Positions 1 to 8,818 of a stretch of DNA of 33,329 nt are shown here, in pieces. Each line of letters starts with the position of its first letter. The first letter of the stretch is position 1. The position numbers and the translations under genes are program-made. Location of the stretch: assembly GCA_003697015.1 (NCBI GenBank), contig RFGL01000258.1:1-33329 (forward strand). The letters run 5' to 3'. The DNA comes from Acidobacteriota bacterium. Lineage in GTDB: Bacteria > Acidobacteriota > Thermoanaerobaculia > Multivoradales > J023. Under the pieces are notes generated by a model that ran no database searches, was not told where the DNA came from, and saw nothing but the letters and a program-made list of their open reading frames with translations.

Positions 1-344
1 CGCCCCCGGCTGCCCCCGCATTTTCGGGCGGCCGGCGGGGACGCTGCAGCGCGGCTGTCCGGGGGCGCGCAATCCCTTGTCTGAGCCGGCTCGATCCCCG
101 GCCGGGGGAAGAACAATAACTACAACGAATTCAAGAGTTTACGAAAATCTTCCGGGGTTGGCAAGGGGCTTGAAAACGAGCTGAGGCGTGAAGCGAAAAC
201 CTTTCACCGAAAGGGGGTGGGACGAGCGAGCGAGAGACCGATGAGAGAACCGGCGACAGGGGCATGAAGCCGGCCATAAATCGATAACGAGAACGCATCA
301 CCAATAACGCCCGTCCCATGCGGGCACGAACCAAGGAGAACGCC

Positions 345-707
345 ATGCAGACCTACCGTACCGTCCGCACCGTCTTGACCGCCATCTTCTTCCTCGCTCT
401 CGCCGCCGGCGCGCCGCTCGTCGCCGCCGACGTGCCCGAGGGTCAGGTCAACGTCAACACCGCCGACGCCGAGCAGCTCGCCCTGCTGCCGCGCATCGGC
501 CCGGCCCTGGCGGCGCGGATCATCGAGTTCCGCGAAGAGAACGGCCCCTTCGAGCAGGCCGAGGACCTGATCCTGGTGCGCGGCATCGGCGAGAAGACCT
601 TCGCCCTGATGGAGCGTTTCGTGGTGGTCGAGGGCGATACGACCCTGAGCGAGAAGGTGCGGCCGAGCATGCTCGAGAGCAGCACCGGCGACGAGAACGA
701 CCGCTGA
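345..707 (+). CDS. ComEA-like helix-hairpin-helix secreted protein
   Basis: ORF 318..707; better start ATG at 345. N-terminal signal peptide (TVLTAIFFLALAAGAPLVAA), then the ComEA-type HhH 'VNVNTADAEQLALLPRIGPALAARIIEFREENGPFEQAEDLILVRGIGEKTFALM'. Confidence 0.88.
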   Translation: MQTYRTVRTVLTAIFFLALAAGAPLVAADVPEGQVNVNTADAEQLALLPRIGPALAARIIEFREENGPFEQAEDLILVRGIGEKTFALMERFVVVEGDTTLSEKVRPSMLESSTGDENDR

Positions 708-794
708 TCCCCTTCCCTTCCCCTCGCCGGGGCGATGCCGCCGCGTCGCCCCGGCCTTTTCCCGGAGCCAACCCCATGCTCAGGAGATCCCGAC

Positions 795-1427
795 ATGCGT
801 GCAGAATCCCACTCCAGCGTTTCCCCCGGGCGTCGCGGTCGGCGTGGCCTCACCCTGATCGAAATCCTCGTCGCCCTGACCCTGATCCTCCTCATCGCCG
901 GCCTCGGCGTGCCCTCCCTGCTCTCCTGGAGCCGGGCCCTGCGCCTGCGCATGGCCGCTTCGGAGGTGGTGGCGGCGATGCAGGCGGCGAGGCTCTACGC
1001 CGTCCGCCAGCAGCGCAACGTGGCGCTCAGATTCCGCACCGCCGAGGACGGCGGCGTCAGCTACGTGCTCTACCGCGACGGCGATGGCGACGGGGTACGC
1101 AACGACGACCTGGCGCGCGGCCGTGATCCCCAGGTCGGCGGCCCGCGCAGCCTGAGCCACTTCGGCCGGCTGGTGCGCTTCGGCTTCCCCCCCGGCGTCG
1201 TGCCGGTCGACCCGGGAACCGGTCGTCCCCTCGAGCGGCTCGAGGATCCGATCCGCTTCAACCGCTCCGACCTCGCCTCCTGGAGCCCCCTCGGCACCGC
1301 CACCCCGGGCTCGATCTACCTCACCGACGGCGCCAGCGGCCTGGTGGCGGTGCGCGTCAACCACCGGGCCGGCCGCATGCGGGTGCTGGTCTACGACGCC
1401 GGCACCGGCACCTGGCGGCGGGATTGA
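795..1427 (+). CDS. GspH/FimT-family type II/IV pseudopilin
   Basis: Prepilin cleavage/methylation motif 'GRRGLTLIEILVALTLILLIAGLGVPSLL' followed by GspH-like 'AASEVVAAMQAARLYAVRQQRNVALRF'. ATG at 795 preferred over 735. Confidence 0.85.
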   Translation: MRAESHSSVSPGRRGRRGLTLIEILVALTLILLIAGLGVPSLLSWSRALRLRMAASEVVAAMQAARLYAVRQQRNVALRFRTAEDGGVSYVLYRDGDGDGVRNDDLARGRDPQVGGPRSLSHFGRLVRFGFPPGVVPVDPGTGRPLERLEDPIRFNRSDLASWSPLGTATPGSIYLTDGASGLVAVRVNHRAGRMRVLVYDAGTGTWRRD

Positions 1428-1432
1428 GCGGC

Positions 1433-1816
1433 CTACCGCCGGTCGATGGGGCGCAGCTCGCGGCCGAGAGGGAGGAGGGACATCGGCACCAGTTTGAGGT
1501 GTTGCCAGGCGAAGGGGATGCCGATGATGGTGACCGCCAGGACCGCCGCGTGGACGATGTGGAGGAGGGCGATCTCCCAGCCGAAGAAGACCAGCCACAG
1601 GACGTTGAAGACCAGGCGCAGGCAGCTGTCGGCGTCCTCGCGGACCACCAGCTCCTTGCCGAAGGGGGCGAAGGTCGCCACCCCGAGCTTCATCGACTGG
1701 ATGCCGAAGGGAATCCCGACGATGGTCAGGCACAGGCCGAGGCCGCCGATGATGTAGCCCAACCCCGACAGCAGGCCCCCGAAAATCAACCAGATGACGT
1801 TTCCGATCAGCGACAT
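1433..1816 (-). CDS. yccF: YccF-domain inner membrane protein
   Basis: 'MSLIGNVIWLIFGGLLSGLGYIIGGLGLCLTIVGIPFGIQSMKLGVATFAPFGKELV' and a second YccF repeat 'LRLVFNVLWLVFFGWEIALLHIVHAAVLAVTIIGIPFAWQHLKL'. Confidence 0.9.
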   Translation of the reverse strand: MSLIGNVIWLIFGGLLSGLGYIIGGLGLCLTIVGIPFGIQSMKLGVATFAPFGKELVVREDADSCLRLVFNVLWLVFFGWEIALLHIVHAAVLAVTIIGIPFAWQHLKLVPMSLLPLGRELRPIDRR

Positions 1817-1861
1817 GTAGCCTCCTCAGTTTGGTGGGGCCGCGGCGCTCGCGGCATCTCG

Positions 1862-2287
1862 CTAGCCCTCCACCTCCCAACGCCGCCGGCGCTCGCTCTT
1901 GAGCCGGCTCCGGCGGCGTTTCGTCTCCAGCCGGCGGCGCCTGGCCGCCGCCGGGGTACGGGTGGGGCGCCGCGGCGTCTCCTCCGCCAGGGCGTCGCGC
2001 AGCAGCTCGACGAAGCGCTCGATCGCCAGCTGGCGGTTGCGCCGCTGGGAGCGGTGCTTCTGCACGTGCAGCCACAGCACCCCGTCCTTGGTGATGCGGG
2101 TGGGCAAACGCTGGTGGAGGCGCTGCCGTTGCGCCGGCGTCAGGCTCGGCGAGCCGGCGACGTCGAAACGCAGGGTGATGCGACTCGCCACCTTGTTGGC
2201 GTGTTGGCCACCGGGGCCGGCGCTCCTCGAGGTGAGAAAGCTCAACTCCGCTTCGTCGATCTGCAGCTGCGGAGTGATCTCGATCAT
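1862..2287 (-). CDS. arfB: ArfB-type peptidyl-tRNA hydrolase (class I release-factor-like)
   Basis: 'SRSAGPGGQHANKVASRITLRFDV' GGQ motif and basic C-terminal tail 'RRRRLETKRRRSRLKSERRRRWEVEG'. Start at 2287 (MIEITPQL) or 2308. Confidence 0.9.
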   Translation of the reverse strand: MIEITPQLQIDEAELSFLTSRSAGPGGQHANKVASRITLRFDVAGSPSLTPAQRQRLHQRLPTRITKDGVLWLHVQKHRSQRRNRQLAIERFVELLRDALAEETPRRPTRTPAAARRRRLETKRRRSRLKSERRRRWEVEG

Positions 2288-2322
2288 CGCCGGCTCCGGC
2301 GCTATCATACCGCCGCCGGACG

Positions 2323-3354
2323 ATGACCATCGAGCTCCCCATCGACGCCATCCTCGCCACGGCGCCGGCGCCGCCGCGGCGCGGCGCGGTGATCGGTCGC
2401 TCGCGCCAGGCGCGACCGATCTACGGCTACGTCTTCGGCCGCGGGCCGCTCCAGGTCAGCCTGATCGGCGGCTGCCACGCCGACGAGCCGGTCGGGCCGG
2501 CGATGCTCGAGGGGCTGATCACCTGGCTCGCCGGCAGCGGCAGGGATCACCCCCTGCTCGAGCGCGCCACCCTCCGCCTGGTGCCCCACGTCAATCCCGA
2601 CGGGGCGGCGGCCAACGCCCGGTGGAGCGAGCGCACGGTCGAGCTCGAGGACGGCGGCCGGGGATACGAGCTGGCGAGCTACCTGCGCCACGCGGTGCGG
2701 GAGCCGCCCGGCGACGACGTCGAGTTCGGCTTTCCGCGCTCCCCCGAAGACCGCGGCGCGCGGCCGGAGAACCTGGCGGTGGCCGCCTTCCTGCGCCCCG
2801 CCGCCCCCTTCGCCCTCCACGCCAGCTTCCACGGCATGGCCTTCGCCGCCGGGCCGTGGTTCCTGCTCGAGCGCGGCTGGGCCGAGCGCACCGCCGGCAT
2901 GCGGCAGCGCCTGCGCGCCCGCGTCCGCGCTCTCGGCTACCGTCTCCACGACGTCGACCGCGGCGGCGAGAAGGGCTTCCACCGCATCGACGAAGGCTTC
3001 ACCAGCCGTCCCGACTCGCGCGCCATGGCGGCCTACTTCGACCAGCGGGGGGATCCCTCGACGGCGCGCCTCTTCCGCCCCAGCTCGATGGAATTCGTCC
3101 GCTCCCTGGGCGGCGATCCCCTCACCCTGGTCTCCGAGATGCCCCTCTTCCTGCTCCCCGCCTCCCTCTACCGCCCGGGCGAAATCCGGCCGCCGGCGAT
3201 CGCCGAGCTCACCGCCCTGGCCCGGGCCGGCGACGACGACCGCCTGCGCCGGCAGGCCGCCGAGCTCGGCGTCCGCCCGATGCCGATCGCCGACCAGATG
3301 CGCCTGCAACTGGCCTACCTCGACGAGGCGCTGCGCCTCGTCGGGCGGACCTGA
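2323..3354 (+). CDS. M14 family zinc carboxypeptidase
   Basis: 'GGCHADEPVGPAMLEGLITWL' (HxxE zinc site) and 'LRLVPHVNPDGAAANARWS' typical of M14 peptidases. Confidence 0.85.
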   Translation: MTIELPIDAILATAPAPPRRGAVIGRSRQARPIYGYVFGRGPLQVSLIGGCHADEPVGPAMLEGLITWLAGSGRDHPLLERATLRLVPHVNPDGAAANARWSERTVELEDGGRGYELASYLRHAVREPPGDDVEFGFPRSPEDRGARPENLAVAAFLRPAAPFALHASFHGMAFAAGPWFLLERGWAERTAGMRQRLRARVRALGYRLHDVDRGGEKGFHRIDEGFTSRPDSRAMAAYFDQRGDPSTARLFRPSSMEFVRSLGGDPLTLVSEMPLFLLPASLYRPGEIRPPAIAELTALARAGDDDRLRRQAAELGVRPMPIADQMRLQLAYLDEALRLVGRT

Positions 3355-3390
3355 CCCCCTCCCCTTCCCCCCGCCGCTCTCAGGTGCGCT

Positions 3391-3449
3391 ATTCAGGTGC
3401 CAGGGTATTCGCCGGCATTCAGGTGCCAGGGTATTCGCAAATCGTTTAT
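3391..3449 (-). repeat. Two tandem copies of a dispersed GGTGCC-type intergenic repeat
   Basis: Plus strand 'attcaggtgccagggtattcgc' occurs twice, about 27 bp apart (3391-3412 and 3418-3439), followed by the 'GCAAATcgtttATTTGC' hairpin. The reverse complement 'gatttgcgaataccctggcacctga' resembles copies at 21871 and 22926. Confidence 0.75.
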
Positions 3450-3601
3450 TTGCAACAAGATATACGACCTTGAGCCCCGGGGGACCACCGCGCGCCGCCG
3501 GCGCCCATCCTCCACCGCCTCCGGGGCGAGATTCTGCCGGCTGGAGATTCGGCCGGCTGCGGGTGCGCAGCGGGAGGCTGGTGAAGAAGACGGGCCAGGG
3601 T

Positions 3602-4303
3602 CTACGCCGCCAGCAACGGATGCTCGCGCGCGGCGCGCTCGAGGTCGGGGTAGACCCAGTCGGCGCCGGCGCGGGCCAGGGCGCCGGGGGTGGCGAAGCC
3701 GGTGGCGACGGCGAGGCTGGGGATGCCGGCGGCGCGGGCGCAGTCGACGTCGCGGTGGCTGTCGCCGATGATCAGGGCGTCGGCGGGGGCGAAGCGGCGG
3801 CCGGTGGTGGCGGCGGCGCGATCGAGAGCGACCGGTGCCAGCTGGCGGCGGTCGACGCCGTCGTCGCCGAAGGCACCGAAGGGGAAGAAGCGGTCGAGGT
3901 CGAATCGGCCGAGCTTGACCTGGGCGGTGGCCTGCCAGTTGCCGGTCAGGAGGCCGATGGCGACGTCGTCGCGCTCGGCCAGGCGTTCGAGCAGCGGCAC
4001 GACGCCGGGCAAGAGCTCCATCCTGTCGCGCTCGAGGCCGGCGGCGAGACGCCGGCGGTAGGCCTCGCGCATCTCCGGCAGGCGGGCGAGGATGGCGCCG
4101 TCGTCGAGACCGAGGGGGCGCACCAGCTCGAGCACGATCTGCGGGTCGGTCTTGCCGGCGAAGCGGAAGCCGTCGACCGGCGCGTGACCGCCGAAGACCT
4201 CGGTCAGCGCCCCGGTGAAGAGATCGCGCACCTGCACGCCGCAGCGCAGCAGGGTGCCGTCGACGTCGAAGAGGATGAGCTTCACGACCGCCGACTCTAC
4301 CAC
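3602..4303 (-). CDS. HAD-family hydrolase (phosphoglycolate phosphatase-like)
   Basis: 'VKLILFDVDGTLLRCG' (DxDGT), 'GLLTGNW', 'LIIGDSHRDVDCARAAGIPSLAVATGF'. Real start may be GTG near 4285. Confidence 0.85.
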   Translation of the reverse strand: MVESAVVKLILFDVDGTLLRCGVQVRDLFTGALTEVFGGHAPVDGFRFAGKTDPQIVLELVRPLGLDDGAILARLPEMREAYRRRLAAGLERDRMELLPGVVPLLERLAERDDVAIGLLTGNWQATAQVKLGRFDLDRFFPFGAFGDDGVDRRQLAPVALDRAAATTGRRFAPADALIIGDSHRDVDCARAAGIPSLAVATGFATPGALARAGADWVYPDLERAAREHPLLAA

Positions 4304-4336
4304 CGTCCCTGCGCCCGCCCCCGCGGCGGCGGGGGG

Positions 4337-5152
4337 TCAGCGCCAGCGCGGCGGTTTCTTGGTCTCGAGGAAGGTGGCGATGCCGTGCCGGCAGTCGGCG
4401 GTGGCACGGGCTTCGGCGTTGGCCGCCGCGGCGCGGGTCATGGCCTCCTCCAGCGGCCGTCCGAAGACCTCGAGCAACAGGCGCTTGGTGCGGGCGATCG
4501 ACTCCGAGCTGGCGCGCTCGAGGATGCCGCTGGCCAGCGCCCTGCCGGCGGCGTGGAGCTCGGCCGCCGGCACCACCCGATTGACCAGGCCGACGTCGAG
4601 CGCTCGCCGGGCGTCGATCAGCTGCGGGTCGAGCAGCAGCTCGCGCAGGTCCCGCCCCCTGAGCCGCAGGGGCAGGAAGGTCGCCACCAGTGCGGCGACG
4701 AAGCCGATCCGCACCTCGCTGTACATGAAGCGCGCGTCGTCGGCGGCGACGACGTAGTCGTGGGCGGTGGCGATGCCGCAGCCGCCGGCGATGCAGGAGC
4801 CGTGCACCAGCGCGATGGTCAGCGCCTCCTGGCGCAGGATGGAGGCGAAGAGCCCCTCGAGGCGCTCGGAGTCCTCTCGGTTCTGCTCCGGCCCGGCCTC
4901 GGCCAGGCTCTGCAGGTAGGCCAGGTCGGCGCCGGCGGAGAAGTGCTTGCCCTGCCCCGAGAGCAGCACCGCGCGGACGCCCTCGGAGCGCAGGTCGTGG
5001 CGATAGAGGGCGATGATCTCGTCGACCATCTGCGGCGACAGGGCGTTGGCCTTCCGGGGATTGGCCAGCTCCACCCACAGCAGGTCGTCGTCGCGGCGCA
5101 GGCGAAGCGCCTCGAAGCGGCGATCGAAGCCCACCGGCGATTCAGTCGTCAT
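4337..5152 (-). CDS. Enoyl-CoA hydratase/isomerase family protein
   Basis: Crotonase motifs 'RAVLLSGQGKHFSAGADLAYLQ' and 'ALVHGSCIAGGCGIATAHDYVVAADDARFMYSEVRIGFV'. Confidence 0.88.
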   Translation of the reverse strand: MTTESPVGFDRRFEALRLRRDDDLLWVELANPRKANALSPQMVDEIIALYRHDLRSEGVRAVLLSGQGKHFSAGADLAYLQSLAEAGPEQNREDSERLEGLFASILRQEALTIALVHGSCIAGGCGIATAHDYVVAADDARFMYSEVRIGFVAALVATFLPLRLRGRDLRELLLDPQLIDARRALDVGLVNRVVPAAELHAAGRALASGILERASSESIARTKRLLLEVFGRPLEEAMTRAAAANAEARATADCRHGIATFLETKKPPRWR

Positions 5153-5486
5153 CGAGCAACTCCTCCGGCACCTCGATCTCCATCAACAGCAGACCCTGGC
5201 CGTGGGTCTTGCCCTGGGCATCGATCTTCAGGCTCTCGGTACCGCCCCCGCCGAGGGCATCGTGGAGGATGAAGTTCAGAGCGTGGAGATTGGGCACTTC
5301 GTAGCGCTCCACCTCGCCCCGGCAGATGGCGTGGAAATGCGCCTTGACCCGCTCGGCGGTGACCTGGCGCAGGAGCACCTCGTAGAAGCGCGGGTGATCG
5401 GCGATCAGGCCGACGTTGGAGGCATCGCCCTTGTCGCCGGAGCGGGCGTGGGCGATGCGCCAGAGCGGCACCTTCCTCACCTTCAT
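5142..5486 (-). CDS. AtuA C-terminal-domain-like protein
   Basis: 'VPLWRIAHARSGDKGDASNVGLIADHPRFYEVLLRQVTAERVKAHF' resembles the C-terminal domain of AtuA. ATGA overlap with the AtuA-N gene; 11-nt overlap with the enoyl-CoA hydratase gene. Confidence 0.82.
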   Translation of the reverse strand: MKVRKVPLWRIAHARSGDKGDASNVGLIADHPRFYEVLLRQVTAERVKAHFHAICRGEVERYEVPNLHALNFILHDALGGGGTESLKIDAQGKTHGQGLLLMEIEVPEELLDDD

Positions 5487-6850
5487 GCCTCCTCCACCGT
5501 CACCCGGAGGTGGTCTTCGACCTCCTCCCGCGCCAGCAGGGCCGGCCAGTAGGCCACCACCCGCTGGGGCTTGGGACGGCCGCCGGCGAAGCCGGTGACG
5601 CCGGGGGGGCCGGAGGTGACCAGCGGCGCCAGCTCCTTGCCGAACCGCTCGACCTTGGCGTAGTCCGGGTCGCGGACGCCGATGCGCAAGACCACCTCCG
5701 GCGGATCCTCCGGCGGCGGCAGGATGCCCGGCAGGCAGGCGCCGGCGGCGAGGATCTCGACCTCGCGGTGGGCGGGGTCGAAGATCACCCCGGCCCGTTC
5801 CAGCCGCCGCCAGACGACGTCGGCGCAGAGGCGTGCCTTCTCCACCGCCCGCGGCCCGGAGACGGTCAACGTGCCGGTGGTCTTGTAGCCCGCCAGATAG
5901 GAAGCCGAGACCTTCAGGTAGGGGGTCTTGGGACGGCCGCGGATGCCGTGGACCCGCACCCGGTCCGGGCCTTCCTGCTCGAGCTGGATGGAGGTGAAGT
6001 CGGCGGTGACGTCGGGGGTGACGTAGGTCGTCGGATCCCCCATCTCATAGAGCAGCTGCTCGGCGACGGTGTCGACCGTCACCATGCCGCCGGTGCCCGG
6101 GTGCTTGGTGACCACGAAGCTGCCGTCGGCGTAGCCCTCGACCAGCGGATAGCCGACGTTCCACAGATCCGGCACTTCCCAGAAACGGGTGAAATTGCCG
6201 CCGGTGCACTGGGGCCCGCACTCGATGACGTGGCCGGCGATGGTGCCGGCGGCGAGGCGATCCCAGTCCCCCGGCTGCCAGCCGTGCTCGTGCATCAACG
6301 GCGCCAGCGCCAGGGCGGTGTCGGTGACCCGGCCGCAGAGCACGATCAAGGCGTCCTGGCGCAGGGCCTCGATCACCGGTTCGGCGCCGAGGTAGGCGTT
6401 GGCGCTCGACATCTTCTCCAGGTGGGCGGCGATCGGCTCGCCGGTGTCCATGTTCTCGAAGCGGTGGCCGCGCGCCACCAGCTCCGGCAGGCGCGGCAGC
6501 AGGTCGTCCCCCTCCACCACCCCCACCCGTACGCCGGAGAGGCCGAGCTCGCGCGCCACCGCGAAGATCTGCTGGCGGCAGGCCTGGGGGTTGAGGCCGC
6601 CGGCGTTGGTCAGCACCCGCACCCGGCGTTGGTGGAGCTCGGGCAGGACGGCGCGGATGAAGTCGATGAAATCCCGGGCATAGCCCGCCGACGGATCGCG
6701 CAGCTTCTGGCGCATCATGATCGAGATGGTGACCTCGGCCAGGTAGTCCATCCCCAGATAGTCGATGTCGCCGCCGCGCAGCAGGGCGATCGGGGCGTCG
6801 ACGTTGTCGCCCCAGAAGCCTTGACCGTTGCCGATGCGGACGATTTTCAT
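5483..6850 (-). CDS. AtuA/DUF1446 family acyclic terpene utilisation protein (N-terminal part)
   Basis: ATG at 6850: 'MKIVRIGNGQGFWGDNVDAPIALLRGGDIDYLGMDYLAEVTISIMMRQKLRDPSAGYARDF', characteristic of the DUF1446/AtuA family. The longer 699-aa ORF start at 7582 is not used. Confidence 0.87.
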   Translation of the reverse strand: MKIVRIGNGQGFWGDNVDAPIALLRGGDIDYLGMDYLAEVTISIMMRQKLRDPSAGYARDFIDFIRAVLPELHQRRVRVLTNAGGLNPQACRQQIFAVARELGLSGVRVGVVEGDDLLPRLPELVARGHRFENMDTGEPIAAHLEKMSSANAYLGAEPVIEALRQDALIVLCGRVTDTALALAPLMHEHGWQPGDWDRLAAGTIAGHVIECGPQCTGGNFTRFWEVPDLWNVGYPLVEGYADGSFVVTKHPGTGGMVTVDTVAEQLLYEMGDPTTYVTPDVTADFTSIQLEQEGPDRVRVHGIRGRPKTPYLKVSASYLAGYKTTGTLTVSGPRAVEKARLCADVVWRRLERAGVIFDPAHREVEILAAGACLPGILPPPEDPPEVVLRIGVRDPDYAKVERFGKELAPLVTSGPPGVTGFAGGRPKPQRVVAYWPALLAREEVEDHLRVTVEEA

Positions 6851-6876
6851 GACACGCCTTCTCTCTCCGCCGTCGA

Positions 6877-8238
6877 TCATCGCACGTCCGGCGACGCGGC
6901 GGAACCGTCGCCGGCGGGGAGAACGGCGGCGATCCGTGCCGCCACCGCCCGCGCGAGGATACGGTTGCCGGCCAGGCCGAGATGGCAACAGGCGTCGCGG
7001 TAGAGGGGCTCCGGATGATCGGCGAAGACGCCGGTGAGGTCGACGAAGCCGATCCCTTCCGCCGCCAGCGCGGCCCCGCGCCGGCGGAGCAGGGGGTAGC
7101 CCGCTGCCACCACCGGCCGCCAGGGATGGTGGGCATCGACCGCCGTCTTCCGCTCCTCGTCGCTCAGGGGCTTCCCGCCGGCGACGTATTGATTGGGCTG
7201 CAGCAGGTGGAGATAGCGCACGCCGCGGCGCGCGGCGACGGCGTCCATCAGGCGCGAGGCGTCGGCCCACAGCTCGACCAGGAGGGGCAGGCAGTCGGCG
7301 GCGTCTCCCCCCAGGCAGGGCTCGGGCAGGTTGACCAGGCTCTTGGCACCGGCGCTCAGCCGCCGTCCCAGCCGGCGCTCGGCGAAGGCCGCCCGCCCCT
7401 CGGCGGCGAGGGCCGCCCGGCCGAGAAGGGCGCGGGCCAGCTCCAGCCGGCCGAGGACGGCATGGCGCGAGGCGACGGCCCGCCAGCGCGCCGCCCGCTG
7501 CCGCCAGCGCAGCACGGCGAGGGTCTCTTCCGCCTGCTCCAGGGTCGGTGCGTCGCGGCTCAGCTCGACGGCGGCGGCCCACAGGGTGCGGCGCGGGAAG
7601 TAGGGGTGAAAGCCCCCCTCGGCGTCCTGACCGCCGAGGGCGAGCTCGTTGTAGCCGTCGAGGTTGACCGCCACGTCGAGGGGCACGCCGAGGAGCAGTG
7701 CCTCGCTCAGGGCATAGAGCTGCTGCGGCTGCTTGTAGCCCCCTTGGGCGAAGTTGACCAGGTACGCAGCGCCGGCCTGCGGCCGCCGCCGGGCGAGCTC
7801 GGCGAGCAGCTCGTCGCCGGCGATCACCGCCAGATCGTTGGCCACCGAGCCGCCGAAGAGACCGATCACCAGGTCCGCCGCCGCCAGCTGCCGGTAGTCT
7901 TCGATCGACGACTGGTGGCCGAAGCGGTTGACCCGTCGGTTGGCCTCAAACCACGCCGTCCGGCCCCCGCTGCCGAACACCTCCGGCAGCGCGTCGCCCT
8001 CGCTCCCCGGCCGCAGAGACCAGCCGCGAAACGGCTGCGGCACCAACCGCGACACCGGCGCCCCCGCCGCCGGCGCGACGCCGCCCCCGACCCGCGTCGC
8101 CGCCCGCGCCTGCGGAAAGAGATCGAGCCCCCGCACCGCCAGCTCCGCCAGCCCGAGCACCAGCAGGCTGGCGACCACCATCAGCGCGATACGCGACGCG
8201 AGTCTGTGGATGGCACGGGATCCTGCGATTCTCGTCAT
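6877..8238 (-). CDS. Membrane-anchored SGNH/GDSL hydrolase-like protein
   Basis: N-terminal TM 'RIALMVVASLLVLGLAELAVRGL'; SGNH-like 'LVIGLFGGSVANDLA', 'YLVNFAQGGYKQPQQLYAL', 'VNLDGYNEL'. Confidence 0.72.
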   Translation of the reverse strand: MTRIAGSRAIHRLASRIALMVVASLLVLGLAELAVRGLDLFPQARAATRVGGGVAPAAGAPVSRLVPQPFRGWSLRPGSEGDALPEVFGSGGRTAWFEANRRVNRFGHQSSIEDYRQLAAADLVIGLFGGSVANDLAVIAGDELLAELARRRPQAGAAYLVNFAQGGYKQPQQLYALSEALLLGVPLDVAVNLDGYNELALGGQDAEGGFHPYFPRRTLWAAAVELSRDAPTLEQAEETLAVLRWRQRAARWRAVASRHAVLGRLELARALLGRAALAAEGRAAFAERRLGRRLSAGAKSLVNLPEPCLGGDAADCLPLLVELWADASRLMDAVAARRGVRYLHLLQPNQYVAGGKPLSDEERKTAVDAHHPWRPVVAAGYPLLRRRGAALAAEGIGFVDLTGVFADHPEPLYRDACCHLGLAGNRILARAVAARIAAVLPAGDGSAASPDVR

Positions 8239-8315
8239 GGTCCGCTGAAATGCTCTTCACGGCCCTTGTGGATTCGCCGGCCGGCAGGACCCACCGGATC
8301 GCCACCCGCAGAACG

Positions 8316-8807
8316 TCAAGGACCGATGATGCGACCGGTGAGGACGGTAGCGAGAAAGCAGAGCAGGTTGATCACAGCGTAGACGATTGCACCCGACGCG
8401 AAGGGCGCCAGCGGCAGATCCGCAGACTGAACAAACCGTCGCAGAGCGAGCCGGTAGCTCAAGTCCGGCCGTTCCTCCGCCGCCTTCTTCCGCTCGGTCC
8501 TAGCACGTTGTCCGGCGCGCAAATCCCACTCCAGCTCGTCGCTGATTTCTTCGAACAACGCGTCGCCGAGCTTGCGGGAGCGCTCGTGCATGGCGAGGCT
8601 GAAGAATGCAAAGACCGTGATTCCGACGCTCACGGTAACAAAGAGAGTCGAGCTCTGACCCTGAAGCACGAGGCTATAGGCATAGTTCGCCAAGTTGGCC
8701 AAGGTAAGTACCGCCGCCGCGAAGCCGTAGAATCTCAACCGAGACGCGATGGAGCCCAAGTAGGCCAGCGCGTCTTTCAACGCAGGTGCTCGAGCGGCGA
8801 TCTCCAT
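8316..8807 (-). CDS. Small multi-TM protein, partner of the upstream GTPase
   Basis: Apparent TM helices 'YGFAAAVLTLANLANYAYSLVL', 'LFVTVSVGITVFAFFSLAM' and 'FASGAIVYAVINLLCFLATVLTG', with a charged helical segment between TM2 and TM3. Only 11 nt downstream of the GTPase stop, same strand. Confidence 0.72.
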   Translation of the reverse strand: MEIAARAPALKDALAYLGSIASRLRFYGFAAAVLTLANLANYAYSLVLQGQSSTLFVTVSVGITVFAFFSLAMHERSRKLGDALFEEISDELEWDLRAGQRARTERKKAAEERPDLSYRLALRRFVQSADLPLAPFASGAIVYAVINLLCFLATVLTGRIIGP

Positions 8808-8818
8808 GGCCGAACCCG

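Noticed and set aside
780-2360. 526-aa minus-strand ORF opposite the pseudopilin, yccF and arfB
   Set aside because: High-GC antisense open frame with Arg/Pro/Gly/Ala-rich composition and no domain; overlaps three well-supported genes.
3393-5078. 561-aa minus-strand ORF
   Set aside because: Low-complexity Arg/Pro-rich translation, shadow frame of the HAD and enoyl-CoA hydratase genes.
3470-5272. 600-aa plus-strand ORF
   Set aside because: Antisense to four real genes; composition (Gly/Ala/Glu/Val-rich, 'AGQGAGGGEAGGDGEAGDAGG') typical of GC-rich shadow ORFs.
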